64,000 nucleotides of DNA, from contig NZ_SEWF01000007.1 of the NCBI RefSeq assembly GCF_004168285.1, positions 62,001-126,000 on the forward strand, in the 5' to 3' direction. Shown here piece after piece: positions 46,117 through 54,737 of the stretch. This stretch comes from Emticicia agri. GTDB taxonomy: Bacteria; Bacteroidota; Bacteroidia; Cytophagales; Spirosomataceae. How positions within the stretch are numbered: position 1 is the stretch's first letter; every line of letters begins with the position of its first letter. The position numbers were made by a program, and so were the translations under genes. The notes under the pieces are model-generated. The model was given only the letters and a program-made list of their open reading frames with translations, searched no databases and was not told the DNA's origin.

Positions 46117-47022
46117 TCATTTATCAGGATTTAACAAATCATAGAATTGATCCAGTTTCGGCATTAATATAATACGTGTACGACGGTTAGTAGCACGGCC
46201 TTCTGGTGTATCATTGCTGGTTAAAACATTAAATTCACCTCTACCGGCTGCAATCAATCTGTTTGGGTCAATTTTAAAGTTGCCTTGTAAGGCACGTACT
46301 ACCGAAGTAGCTCTTTTCGTACTTAAATCCCAGTTGTCAGAGATACATTCTGTATTGATTGATACATTATCTGTATAACCTTCAATCATTACCTCTAAAT
46401 CAGGACGTGACTGAATGATTTGTGCAATTTTACCCAATACCTCGTTGGCTCTGCTTGAAAGTTTGTAGCTTCCGCTTGAGAACAACATTTTATCCGAGAT
46501 ATTTACCATTACTACAGTTTTGTCAACTTTAATATCTACATCTTTTTCGTCGATACCTGCACTTAGTACACGAGTCAGGTTAACTGCTAAAGCTAAGTTG
46601 ATAGAGTCAGCTTTAGTTCTGGCGGCTTGCAGACGATTGATATATTTGTCTTTCTTTTCCAATTGAGCCAGCGTTTTGTCGATATTATCGTTGGCTGCTT
46701 TCGAAAGAACTGTCAGATTACCTACTTGCTCCATTTGTTTGTCACGTAGGCTTTTTAAGTCATTAATCTGGTCTCTTAAATCTTTGATTTGAGAATCACG
46801 TTGTTGAATATCGTTGGTTGTAGCAGTACGTAAGCTTTCTCTTTCTTGTTCAGCTTTAGCTAAACGGTCTTTGAAATCCTGTACCTGGTCACCACACTTT
46901 ACTAAATCAGCTTGTGATTTTTCTAACTGCTGTTGAAGACCTGCATACTTCTTTTTCGCCACACAAGACGACATGAAAATAGCTACTGCGATAAAAAATA
47001 GAAATTTAGATGGGGTTTTCAT
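46117..47022 (-). CDS. OmpA-family peptidoglycan-binding lipoprotein
   Basis: 301 residues. Lipoprotein signal MKTPSKFLFFIAVAIFMSSC (Cys 20), a long coiled coil (about 28-130, QQQLEKSQADLVKCGDQVQDF onward), and a C-terminal OmpA domain with MIEGYTDNVSI and NWDLSTKRATSVVRAL, the residues that bind diaminopimelate in peptidoglycan. It anchors the outer membrane to the wall, with the coiled coil spanning the periplasm. It is separated from the neighbour by a terminator on one side and a long AT-rich gap on the other. Confidence 0.92.
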   Translation of the reverse strand: MKTPSKFLFFIAVAIFMSSCVAKKKYAGLQQQLEKSQADLVKCGDQVQDFKDRLAKAEQERESLRTATTNDIQQRDSQIKDLRDQINDLKSLRDKQMEQVGNLTVLSKAANDNIDKTLAQLEKKDKYINRLQAARTKADSINLALAVNLTRVLSAGIDEKDVDIKVDKTVVMVNISDKMLFSSGSYKLSSRANEVLGKIAQIIQSRPDLEVMIEGYTDNVSINTECISDNWDLSTKRATSVVRALQGNFKIDPNRLIAAGRGEFNVLTSNDTPEGRATNRRTRIILMPKLDQFYDLLNPDK

Positions 47023-47474
47023 ACACTAATCTACCTTATGTTTAGGGTTTAAATTTTCGCAAATTTCGAAAATTATGGATTAATAAAAAATTAAATATTA
47101 GGTGCTTTATCGTTTTTTAATATTTAGTACTAATGCTTGGCAAAAAAGTACTATTTCTTAGTAAGAAATCATTAAAACTGGCAAAACATATAAATATTTT
47201 AATACTAAATTTTGTTAGGAGCATAGATAATATAAACGCAATTCAGCTTTATTTTATTTCTTTACATACACTTTTAACGAGTACACAAAGTTTAATTTCT
47301 AATCAAAAGAATAAGATAACAAACCCATTTAAGGCAATATTATTTTTTTGAAAAATTTTTTAAAGAAATTTTCTCTCATGCAAATTCACTACTCGTTTTT
47401 AAAGTAAAAAGTTTTTCAAAAACTTCAACTTCTATTATTTAATAATTTTAGAAAGTCATTAAACAGTATAAAAC
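47023..47474. other. AT-rich gap upstream of the OmpA gene
   Basis: About 450 bp of very AT-rich DNA. An open frame from 47133 to 47351 (72 codons) has low-complexity composition and no recognisable start context, and I do not call it a gene. Presumably it contains the OmpA promoter, though I could not fit a clear TANNTTTG core. Nothing else was recognised. Confidence 0.4.
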
Positions 47475-47508
47475 AAAAGCCTGACAATCGATTGATTATC
47501 AGGCTTTT
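47475..47508 (-). terminator. Terminator after tRNA-Glu
   Basis: AAAAGCCTGA (47475-47484) / TCAGGCTTTT (47499-47508), perfect 10-bp stem, 25 bp after the tRNA 3' end on the minus strand. Confidence 0.75.
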
Positions 47509-47532
47509 ACGATTTTCCGCAGAGCGATTTAG

Positions 47533-47604
47533 TGACCCTAAGGGGAATCGAACCCCTGTTTAATCCGTGAAAGGGACTTGTCCTAACCGCTAGACGATAG
47601 GGCC
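47533..47604 (-). tRNA. tRNA-Glu (anticodon TTC)
   Basis: 72 nt on the minus strand. Acceptor GGCCCTA pairs with TAGGGTC (one G-T pair). The D arm contains AGCGGTTAGGAC, the anticodon loop reads CTTTCAC with TTC, and the T arm is CAGGGGTTCGATTCCCCT. The discriminator is A. CCA is not encoded, as is common in this phylum. Upstream is a good promoter (47645-47674) and downstream a terminator. Confidence 0.95.
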
Positions 47605-47644
47605 GGCTGGTTCCATTTATCGTCTGCGTTTGTAAATCGTGGTG

Positions 47645-47674
47645 CAAAAGTACAGCTTTTATTTTACAATGCAA
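47645..47674 (-). promoter_or_regulatory. Promoter of tRNA-Glu
   Basis: On the minus strand TTG (47674-47672), 19-bp spacer, TACTTTTG (47652-47645), an exact TANNTTTG core about 40 bp before the tRNA. Confidence 0.5.
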
Positions 47675-47744
47675 TATCTCCACAAAAAAAAAGTCAAAAA
47701 TTTTCAAATTCTTTTTTCTCACCCATTTTCAGAAGTAAAAATCT

Positions 47745-47752
47745 TATATTTG
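47745..47752 (+). promoter_or_regulatory. Promoter core before the M14 peptidase
   Basis: TATATTTG, exact TANNTTTG match, 31 bp before the start codon; no clear TTTG upstream. It is divergent from the tRNA promoter. Confidence 0.4.
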
Positions 47753-47783
47753 AAAATTATTAAAACCTATCCAGGATGTACGT

Positions 47784-50282
47784 ATGAAAAAAATCTGTTT
47801 GCTTGTTTTATTCTTCATCAATACACTATGGGCAAATGCTCAAATTACTAAAACTCCCGACGAATTTCTTGGCTACAAATTAGGAACTAAATTCAGCTTT
47901 CATCACCGCATTGTTGACTATGCCCTTCATGTAGCAGCTCAAAATCCGACACAGGTAAAGATATTTGATTATGGCACTACTTTCGAAGGCCGCCCGCTTG
48001 TATTAGTAGCCATAGCTACTCCCGAAAATCTTTCAAAGTTAGAAGAGATACGCACTTCCAATCTGAAAAGCATTGGTTTATTAGATGGCAAACCATCCAC
48101 CAAAGTACCTGCCATTGCCTGGTTAAGCTATAATGTACATGGCAACGAAGCCGTAAGCTCAGAGGCGGTTATGCAGGTCTTGTACGAAATGCTCAACAAG
48201 AACAATACCGTTACACAAAATATTTTGAAAAATACGGTTGTGCTCATAGACCCTTGTATCAACCCCGACGGCCGTGACCGCTATGCGCAATGGTATAATA
48301 GAGTATCAAATCAAGGTTTTAATGCTACTCCTTTTGCGGCTGAACACAACGAACCCTGGCCGGGTGGACGATTCAATCACTACCTTTTTGACCCGAATCG
48401 TGACTGGGCCTGGCAAACACAGGAAATATCAATGCAACGATTGAAAATCTATAACCAATGGATGCCTCATCTACATGCTGATTTTCATGAAATGGGAGTA
48501 AATACACCTTACTATTTCCCACCGTCGGCTCGTCCCTACCATGAAGACCTGACTACCTGGCAAAGAGAATTTCAGCAGACTATCGGGGAATATAACAAAA
48601 AGTATTTCGACAAAAACTACTGGCTGTATTTCTCAAAAGAAAACTATGATTTACTTTATCCAAGTTATGGGGATACCTACCCCTCATATAACGGTGCTAT
48701 AGGAATGACCTACGAACAAGGTGGTGGCGGACGTGCAGGGATTGCTATTGCTAAAGAAGATGGAGATACTTTAACATTGTCTTATCGAATCTCTCATCAT
48801 TTCTCGGCAAGTCTGGCTACGCTCGAAGCCATTTCTTCAAGAGCAGATAAAACGGTTGAGGAGTTTGTCAAATTCTTTGAACGTAACAAAAATAATCCGG
48901 TAGGCACTTACAAATCATTTGTTTTGAAAAGCAAAGGCAATGAAGCGAAAGTCAAGGCATTAGCAGGGCTTCTTGATAAATTACAAATTAATTACGGCTA
49001 TGCCACCAAAGAAGCCTCTGCGTCAGGTTTTGGCTATCAAAGCCTGAAAGATGAGAGTTTTAAAGTAGAAGCCAATGACCTGATTGTAAGCACTTATCAG
49101 CCTAAAGGTACATTTGTTAAAATTTTATTTGAGCCTAAAACCACATTAGAAGATTCACTTACTTATGATATTACGGCCTGGGGCTTGCCTTATGCCTATG
49201 GTTTAAAAGCATTTGCTACCAAAGAAAAATTATCAGTTGGCAATCCTCAATCAGGCAATACAATTCCTGCACTCACTGTCGAAGGCAAGCCTTATGCCTA
49301 TGTGGCCTCTTATAATTCGTTTGAAGATGTAAAATTCTTGTCGCAAATCCTGTCAAAAGGCATTAAGGTTCGCTTCAACGAAAATCCGTTTGAAACTGGC
49401 GGAAGAAAATTTGAAGTGGGTTCTATCATCATTACCCGAACCAACAATTTAAGATTGGGTGACGAGTTTGACAGAATTGTACAATCAGCAGCTAAAACGT
49501 TTAATATTAATCTGTTAGCCTCTAATTCGGGTATGGTTACTTCAGGCAACGACTTTGGTTCCAGCTCAGTTAATGTACTGAAAAACCCTCGTGTAGCTGT
49601 TATTTCCGGCGATGGTATCTCCCCTACTGCTTTTGGTGAAGTCTGGCATTTCTTTGAACAACAGATTCACTACCCCATTACAGTAATTGAAGGTTCTACT
49701 TTCTCTCGTGTACCTCTCGACCAGTTAGATGTTTTGATTTTAGCTGACGGCAGTTATGAGCGCATTTTTGGGAATGGAGATGCCTTGAAAAAATGGATTC
49801 AAGGCGGCGGAAAAGTAATTGCGATGGAAGGTGCCACCAGTTATTTTGCTGATAAAGAGGGTTATGGGTTAAATCGTAAGAAAGACAATTCGGCTAATGA
49901 TAAACCAGAGTTAAAAACCTACGGTACAAGAGAGCGTGAAAGTATTTCGGAACAAGTGGTAGGTGCTATTTATAAAGTAGAAATTGACAAAACGCACCCT
50001 TTAGGCTATGGTACTGATGGCAGCTATAATTTACTGGCCCGGGACCCTTACAATTTTGAATACATGAAAGAAGGCTGGAACGTTGGTTATGTAAAAGATA
50101 ATAATTACATAACCGGATTTGTAGGTGAAAAAGCCAAAGATAAAATGAAGAATACGCTGATTTTTGGTGTACACGAAATGGGCAGAGGAAAAATTGTCTA
50201 TATGGCTGATGACCCTATTTTCAGAGGTTTCTGGTATAGTGGCAAGCTTATATTTGGTAATGCAGTATTTTTAGTGTATTAA
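47784..50282 (+). CDS. Exported M14-family zinc carboxypeptidase
   Basis: 832 residues, signal peptide MKKICLLVLFFINTLWANAQ. The carboxypeptidase domain (about 25-350) has the zinc ligands H119 and E122 in HGNEAVSSE and a third histidine in HLHADFHEMG, with the catalytic glutamate region near MTYEQGGGG. INPDGRDRYAQWYN is the conserved arginine segment. The remaining about 450 residues are accessory, including a glutamine-amidotransferase-like stretch (LDVLILADGSYERIFGNGDAL, KWIQGGGKVIAMEGAT). Long M14 proteins of this form are common in Bacteroidota. It is 25 bp upstream of a Tat-exported isomerase gene. Confidence 0.9.
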   Translation: MKKICLLVLFFINTLWANAQITKTPDEFLGYKLGTKFSFHHRIVDYALHVAAQNPTQVKIFDYGTTFEGRPLVLVAIATPENLSKLEEIRTSNLKSIGLLDGKPSTKVPAIAWLSYNVHGNEAVSSEAVMQVLYEMLNKNNTVTQNILKNTVVLIDPCINPDGRDRYAQWYNRVSNQGFNATPFAAEHNEPWPGGRFNHYLFDPNRDWAWQTQEISMQRLKIYNQWMPHLHADFHEMGVNTPYYFPPSARPYHEDLTTWQREFQQTIGEYNKKYFDKNYWLYFSKENYDLLYPSYGDTYPSYNGAIGMTYEQGGGGRAGIAIAKEDGDTLTLSYRISHHFSASLATLEAISSRADKTVEEFVKFFERNKNNPVGTYKSFVLKSKGNEAKVKALAGLLDKLQINYGYATKEASASGFGYQSLKDESFKVEANDLIVSTYQPKGTFVKILFEPKTTLEDSLTYDITAWGLPYAYGLKAFATKEKLSVGNPQSGNTIPALTVEGKPYAYVASYNSFEDVKFLSQILSKGIKVRFNENPFETGGRKFEVGSIIITRTNNLRLGDEFDRIVQSAAKTFNINLLASNSGMVTSGNDFGSSSVNVLKNPRVAVISGDGISPTAFGEVWHFFEQQIHYPITVIEGSTFSRVPLDQLDVLILADGSYERIFGNGDALKKWIQGGGKVIAMEGATSYFADKEGYGLNRKKDNSANDKPELKTYGTRERESISEQVVGAIYKVEIDKTHPLGYGTDGSYNLLARDPYNFEYMKEGWNVGYVKDNNYITGFVGEKAKDKMKNTLIFGVHEMGRGKIVYMADDPIFRGFWYSGKLIFGNAVFLVY

Positions 50283-50307
50283 ACATAACCTGATTTCATT
50301 CATACCC

Positions 50308-51243
50308 ATGTATTCAACCCGACGCTCGTTTCTTAAAAATGCGGCATTAGGCAGCGCTGCTGTCTGTGCACCTGCTATTGCTCAGGCGCAACCCATTATT
50401 CCTGCCGCCGCCACTAACAAAGTAAAGCTAAGTGTATCCAGCTACTCTTACTGGCACTTTAAAGGAGAGAAGTTTCCGATAGAAAAAGTAATTGATGATG
50501 CAGCTAAATTAGGTCTCGAAGGTATTGATGTTTTGCACCGCCAGATGGCCGGTGAAGACAATGCTTATTTACAAAAACTCAAAAAGCATGCTTTTGTAAA
50601 CGGTATTGCCATGACCTGTCTTTCTATCCATCAGGGTTTTGTTAATCCTGATAAAGCAGAATTGAAAAAACACATCGACCATACAAATCATTGTATCGAA
50701 TTGGCCTATAAAATGGGAATTCCTTGTATGCGTTTAAATACAGGTCGTTGGGGTACAATCAAGTCTTTTGATGATTTCATGGCAAAACGAGGTATTGAAC
50801 CTGCCATTGAAGGATATACAGAAGATGAAGCCTTTAAATGGTGTATCGACAGTATTCAGCAATGCTTAAAAAAAGCAGAAGAATGTGGTGTACTATTAGC
50901 ACTCGAAAATCACTGGGGACTTGGCTCAACGCCGGAGGGTATGCTACGCATCAAAAATGCCATTGATTCACCGTGGTTAAGTTTATTAATGGATACAGGT
51001 AATTTCTTGGAGAATCCTTACGATAAATTGGAGAAGATAGCTCCGCAAACCAGTTTTGTACAAGCCAAAACCTATTATGGTGGCGGCGTATGGTATTCAC
51101 TTGATTTAGATTACAAACGTATTGCTGATATTCTGAAAAAAGTGAACTATCAGGGCTATGTTTCCATTGAATTTGAAGGAAAAGAAGACCCATATTCAGG
51201 CGTTAAGAAAAGCGTAGATTTATTAAGAAGTGTCTTGTATTAA
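50308..51243 (+). CDS. Tat-exported sugar-phosphate isomerase/epimerase-like TIM barrel
   Basis: 311 residues. The N-terminus carries a good twin-arginine motif (STRRSFLKNAAL) and signal peptide to about residue 28 (AIAQAQP). The mature protein is a xylose-isomerase-like (AP_endonuc_2) TIM barrel with metal-site strands ACLSIHQG-like, VLLALENHWG, LLMDTGNF, and the closing YVSIEFEGKEDPYSGV. Such exported proteins are frequent in Bacteroidota sugar loci but their reaction is usually unproven. It lies 25 bp after the M14 gene and ends at a strong terminator. Confidence 0.85.
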   Translation: MYSTRRSFLKNAALGSAAVCAPAIAQAQPIIPAAATNKVKLSVSSYSYWHFKGEKFPIEKVIDDAAKLGLEGIDVLHRQMAGEDNAYLQKLKKHAFVNGIAMTCLSIHQGFVNPDKAELKKHIDHTNHCIELAYKMGIPCMRLNTGRWGTIKSFDDFMAKRGIEPAIEGYTEDEAFKWCIDSIQQCLKKAEECGVLLALENHWGLGSTPEGMLRIKNAIDSPWLSLLMDTGNFLENPYDKLEKIAPQTSFVQAKTYYGGGVWYSLDLDYKRIADILKKVNYQGYVSIEFEGKEDPYSGVKKSVDLLRSVLY

Positions 51244-51259
51244 GTCCTAAAGATATATC

Positions 51260-51298
51260 AGGCGTTCGCAAAATAAATTTTGCGAACGCCTATTTTTT
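51260..51298. terminator. Strong bidirectional terminator overlapping a stop codon
   Basis: AGGCGTTCGCAAAA (51260-51273), loop TAAA, TTTTGCGAACGCCT (51278-51291), a perfect 14-bp stem followed by ATTTTTTT. The last two bases are part of the stop codon of the convergent PepSY gene (51290-51292). Confidence 0.9.
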
Positions 51299-52399
51299 TG
51301 TACGAACTGCCAGTTTATGTCTTTTTCTACGTCTTTGCCAAAGTAAGAACCCCGTAATAGACAAGAAACCCGGAGTAAGCCCAATAATAATATAGATTAT
51401 TTTAATTGGTAAGCCTCCATAGTTACCGATATGCAATGAATAAAAAGTAGCTTCTATTCTATTCCAAAGGCTTTCATCAGCAATACGGCTTATACTTATC
51501 ATCTCTCCTGTTTGCGGGTTAAAATGAATAGAATTGTTTCCTGCCCATATAGCCGCTTCACCTTTCACAGCCCCTCTTACAAAAAATTTCTTGGCAGGTT
51601 GCGTTGGTAAATAAACATATTGCGGCATTAAATCCGGCATTTGTATGGTTGCCTGTTTAAATAAAGAATCCAATGATTTTTTAGCTACTGTATTAGATTT
51701 GGTCGGAATCATTTCCTTGATCCATACTTCAGGTTCAAAAGCAAATAAATTCAACCAGAATCCGGTAAATGCTATAATACTATTGAAAAACAATGCCCAC
51801 ACACCTATTATACGATGTAAATCAGAAGTGATAGTTCGCCAGCTTTTACGGTTAATTTTTATTCGGAAAGTTAAAACCTGCACAATGTGTTTTTTGTAAA
51901 TAATTACACCTGTAATAATAGAAAGAATAATACATAAGCCTAAAAGTGCTACATAGGCAGTACCCGGCACACCCAATTGCAGACTGAAGTGATACTGATA
52001 AATCCAGTTGATGGCACTGGGAGTTAAATCTTGTAATTCTCCTTCTCTCAGAATTTTCCCTGTAAATGGGTCATAGGTAATAAGACCTAAATCATAACTG
52101 GTAATACGGGCATCGTTGAGATATAGCCTGAAATTATAGGCTTTATTGGGAGCATCATCAGGGTTCAGCCAGGCAATACCATCAATGGCTGGATAACGCC
52201 TGACAATATCTTTATAAAAATAATCAAGTGGCAGTTTCTTCGGTTTTTCCTGAACAGTCAGCAATTGTTCATTGACTAAAACGTCGATTTCTTCTTTAAA
52301 TACCAGTGCTGACCCACTTAGCCCTAACAAAATTAAAAAAAAGCCATTAACCAGCCCGAGCCAACTGTGTATTCTAAAAAGCTGACGGTTCAGTTTCAT
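51290..52399 (-). CDS. PepSY-associated membrane protein
   Basis: 369 residues from ATG 52399; a TTG 18 bp upstream would add MFTKEN and is less likely. Four transmembrane helices: near residues 10-30 (WLGLVNGFFLILLGLSGSALVF), 140-165, 190-215 (GVWALFFNSIIAFTGFWLNLF) and 335-355. The first shows the HSWLGL...GLSGSALVF pattern of PepSY_TM proteins, with PepSY-like loops between helices. Family members often sit with siderophore or iron-uptake systems and may act as membrane reductases, but no such system is adjacent. Confidence 0.83.
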   Translation of the reverse strand: MKLNRQLFRIHSWLGLVNGFFLILLGLSGSALVFKEEIDVLVNEQLLTVQEKPKKLPLDYFYKDIVRRYPAIDGIAWLNPDDAPNKAYNFRLYLNDARITSYDLGLITYDPFTGKILREGELQDLTPSAINWIYQYHFSLQLGVPGTAYVALLGLCIILSIITGVIIYKKHIVQVLTFRIKINRKSWRTITSDLHRIIGVWALFFNSIIAFTGFWLNLFAFEPEVWIKEMIPTKSNTVAKKSLDSLFKQATIQMPDLMPQYVYLPTQPAKKFFVRGAVKGEAAIWAGNNSIHFNPQTGEMISISRIADESLWNRIEATFYSLHIGNYGGLPIKIIYIIIGLTPGFLSITGFLLWQRRRKRHKLAVRTKK

Positions 52400-52437
52400 A
52401 TTTTCTTTGGTAAACAAGGTATAAAATTAGTCTCCTG

Positions 52438-53478
52438 TTACTTTCGCCACGAACACAACAGCACTTTATTTCCAAAAACACTGCCTATCAGCATTTTATT
52501 CCTCCAGACTGCTCCAACACTTGACCCGGAAAGTGGATTTCCATCATTGAGATAGATACTTTCGACTGAAGGTTTTTCATTTTCAAAAGAAATTTTAACG
52601 ATTTCAGAAGGTGATAATTTTGAATGGTCTTTCGAATGCGCTAAAAAAGCCAGTAATTTCGGGTGGCATCCCACCCATAAATCGCCCGATTCATCTAATT
52701 CTATATTATCTGCCCCATTTACAGCAATTTCACTGTTTTCTGTCAGCTTTCCCGATACGATATCTCGGTCAAAGACCTTGATTTTTTTTCCGGTAGTAGC
52801 CGCAACAAATAGTTTTTTACCATCCTGACTCACGTTGATTCCATTGGCATATAAAAATCCATCAGCCGAAATGCTTCCTTGAGTACCATCAAAATAGCAT
52901 ACATTTCCCATAGGTATCTGCAATAAATCTTTTTTCGAACGCAACCACGATTTTTTTTCATCATGGTCATTGGTCAGGTAAAACTGTCTGTCCCCTACGC
53001 CAACAATATCATTAGGACTGATAAACAACTCATTTGTAATGGTTTCTTGATGAATCAAACTACTATCCGTAAACTGAAATATTTCAACAGAATTATCCTG
53101 ATTTCTATGATGATTAATGACAAAAAGTATTCTCTGCCCTTCGTCCGTTTGATACAAACTAATTCCATGCGGATGAAAATCATTAAATGGCAAATTGTCT
53201 GTCAGTTTTTTAGGTTGAGGAGTATCTTCTTTAAGATTTAAAAGATAAATAGCTCCATTTGGGGCATTTTCGGTAAAAGCACTTGAGGATATTAAAGCCA
53301 ACCCTGTTGTTTTATCGATTGTGATATCTTCTGCCCCATTAAAACCCTTGATTTCGGTTACTCTACCTTCAAAATGTGGTTCTATCTTTGTGAAAAAACC
53401 TGAGTTCCATGCAATTCTAAGAATAAATGCGATTACCAACAGCAATATTACTAAAGTAATTTTTAACCAGAGTTTCAT
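52438..53478 (-). CDS. Arylesterase/SMP-30-like propeller with N-terminal membrane anchor
   Basis: 346 residues from ATG 53478. The open frame extends to a TTG at 53499 overlapping the upstream stop, but MKLWLKITLVILLLVIAFILRIAW gives the natural membrane anchor. The rest is a six-bladed propeller of the paraoxonase/SMP-30 type (VTEIKGFNGAEDITIDKTTGLALISS, FHPHGISLYQTDEG, ISPNDIVGVGDRQFYLTNDHD, GADNIELDESGDLWVGCHPK). The two calcium-binding positions of paraoxonases correspond to the NDI and NDH segments. Probable lactonase or esterase on the periplasmic side of the membrane. Confidence 0.78.
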   Translation of the reverse strand: MKLWLKITLVILLLVIAFILRIAWNSGFFTKIEPHFEGRVTEIKGFNGAEDITIDKTTGLALISSSAFTENAPNGAIYLLNLKEDTPQPKKLTDNLPFNDFHPHGISLYQTDEGQRILFVINHHRNQDNSVEIFQFTDSSLIHQETITNELFISPNDIVGVGDRQFYLTNDHDEKKSWLRSKKDLLQIPMGNVCYFDGTQGSISADGFLYANGINVSQDGKKLFVAATTGKKIKVFDRDIVSGKLTENSEIAVNGADNIELDESGDLWVGCHPKLLAFLAHSKDHSKLSPSEIVKISFENEKPSVESIYLNDGNPLSGSSVGAVWRNKMLIGSVFGNKVLLCSWRK

Positions 53479-53495
53479 AGGATAGTCTGTTTTAA

Positions 53496-54713
53496 TCAAT
53501 TCTTTTTTCTTTTCCAGAATACATAAAATATCAATACAATAAGCGCACTTATGCTAAAGGCAATCAGTAGAAAAACCTTTTTATGATTAGCTTCTGCCTG
53601 ACTTTGTTTCTCGTCTATGACAGTTACATTAGCCCAGGCAATAAAGGCATCAGCCATCGGAAAAGTACCAAAGAAATATTTCTTTTGTTGTTTGCCACTT
53701 ATAGGATAGCTCAGGCCTTCTATGTTATTGCGTAAACTTCTGACTATGGCAAAGTCTTTATGAATAGCCATTGCCTTGATTCCTACGATAGATGCAACTC
53801 CTCCCACATCCCAGATAATAGGACCTGAATCAATATCACCAGCCCCAACATGACCTTTGGGAAACTCCCGAATAGCTACTAATCCTAAACGACGGTCAAG
53901 AAAATGTGCTTTAAATTTCACATACTGTTGCTCGGCCAATACTGAATCAATTTCGGGTAAAAAAACATTTATCAGACTTTGCGAAGAGCCTCTGGGATAT
54001 TTTTCGTCTGTTGAATGAGGTATCAACCCTGTATTTCTATCTAAATCAGTCTTTATATAAGTTACACATTTATTGATTACTTCCTGATATTTCGGGGCAA
54101 ATAGTCTGTCATGCAAAGCTAATGAAGCTAAACATATAATATTATCAGCCTGCCATGTTCCGGAAGAATACGAACGTAAATAAGAAAATCCTTTTGCTTC
54201 AAAAGCATGAGCAATTTTCTCACATTTCAATGAAAAATTCTCTATATCAATACTTCTTCTTTGACTTGAATCGATAAGGGAGAGTTTTTTACCTGATAAT
54301 AGTGTTGTCCAACCCTGATAAAACGCCCCATATTCTAAAGACAGATTTTTTCTAAAAGTTTTCTTCCCTTTTGCAGAGTTCACTTGCTTGATTGCCCAAT
54401 CAATTTCCTCTATTGCTTCTTTTGCTAACTGACTACGCTTATCCGTTTTATCAATAAGCTCACACCATGTTAAACCATATATTACATGAAAAAAGATAAA
54501 TCCTTCCGGAAAAATTTGTTGTAGTTCATCTGCTTTCCCTTGATGAATTTCATTTTTCAGAAAGTGTAACTGTTTAATAACATCCTGATTCAATACATGG
54601 TTATTATCAATTATCAGTTCAGGTTGATCATATAATTTTACACTCAAATGAATCAGCATAAACAGCAATAGCAGCAGAAAAAAACTACAGATAACTTTCA
54701 GGAATGTTCGCAT
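53496..54713 (-). CDS. Membrane-anchored alpha-toroid-like protein of unknown function
   Basis: 405 residues with one hydrophobic helix at the N-terminus (about 5-26) and one at the C-terminus (about 378-400, LLIAFSISALIVLIFYVFW) followed by KRKKN. The large middle part is helical and carries GTWQADNIICLASLALHD, RNTGLIPHSTD and GAGDIDSGPIIWDVGGVAS. These resemble motifs of alpha/alpha-toroid (six-hairpin-like) proteins, but I cannot name a family. It is directly upstream of the arylesterase-like gene and 24 bp after the isomerase gene, so the three form an operon. Confidence 0.6.
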   Translation of the reverse strand: MRTFLKVICSFFLLLLLFMLIHLSVKLYDQPELIIDNNHVLNQDVIKQLHFLKNEIHQGKADELQQIFPEGFIFFHVIYGLTWCELIDKTDKRSQLAKEAIEEIDWAIKQVNSAKGKKTFRKNLSLEYGAFYQGWTTLLSGKKLSLIDSSQRRSIDIENFSLKCEKIAHAFEAKGFSYLRSYSSGTWQADNIICLASLALHDRLFAPKYQEVINKCVTYIKTDLDRNTGLIPHSTDEKYPRGSSQSLINVFLPEIDSVLAEQQYVKFKAHFLDRRLGLVAIREFPKGHVGAGDIDSGPIIWDVGGVASIVGIKAMAIHKDFAIVRSLRNNIEGLSYPISGKQQKKYFFGTFPMADAFIAWANVTVIDEKQSQAEANHKKVFLLIAFSISALIVLIFYVFWKRKKN

Positions 54714-54737
54714 CAGAAGATGAGGGAAATATTAACA

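Noticed and set aside
47133-47351. 72-codon plus-strand ORF in the AT-rich gap upstream of OmpA
   Set aside because: Lys/Ile/Asn/Leu-rich low-complexity translation expected from AT-rich DNA; no promoter and no domain.
47639-47851. 70-codon plus-strand ORF over the tRNA-Glu/M14 intergenic region
   Set aside because: It overlaps the tRNA promoter and the M14 signal peptide in another frame.
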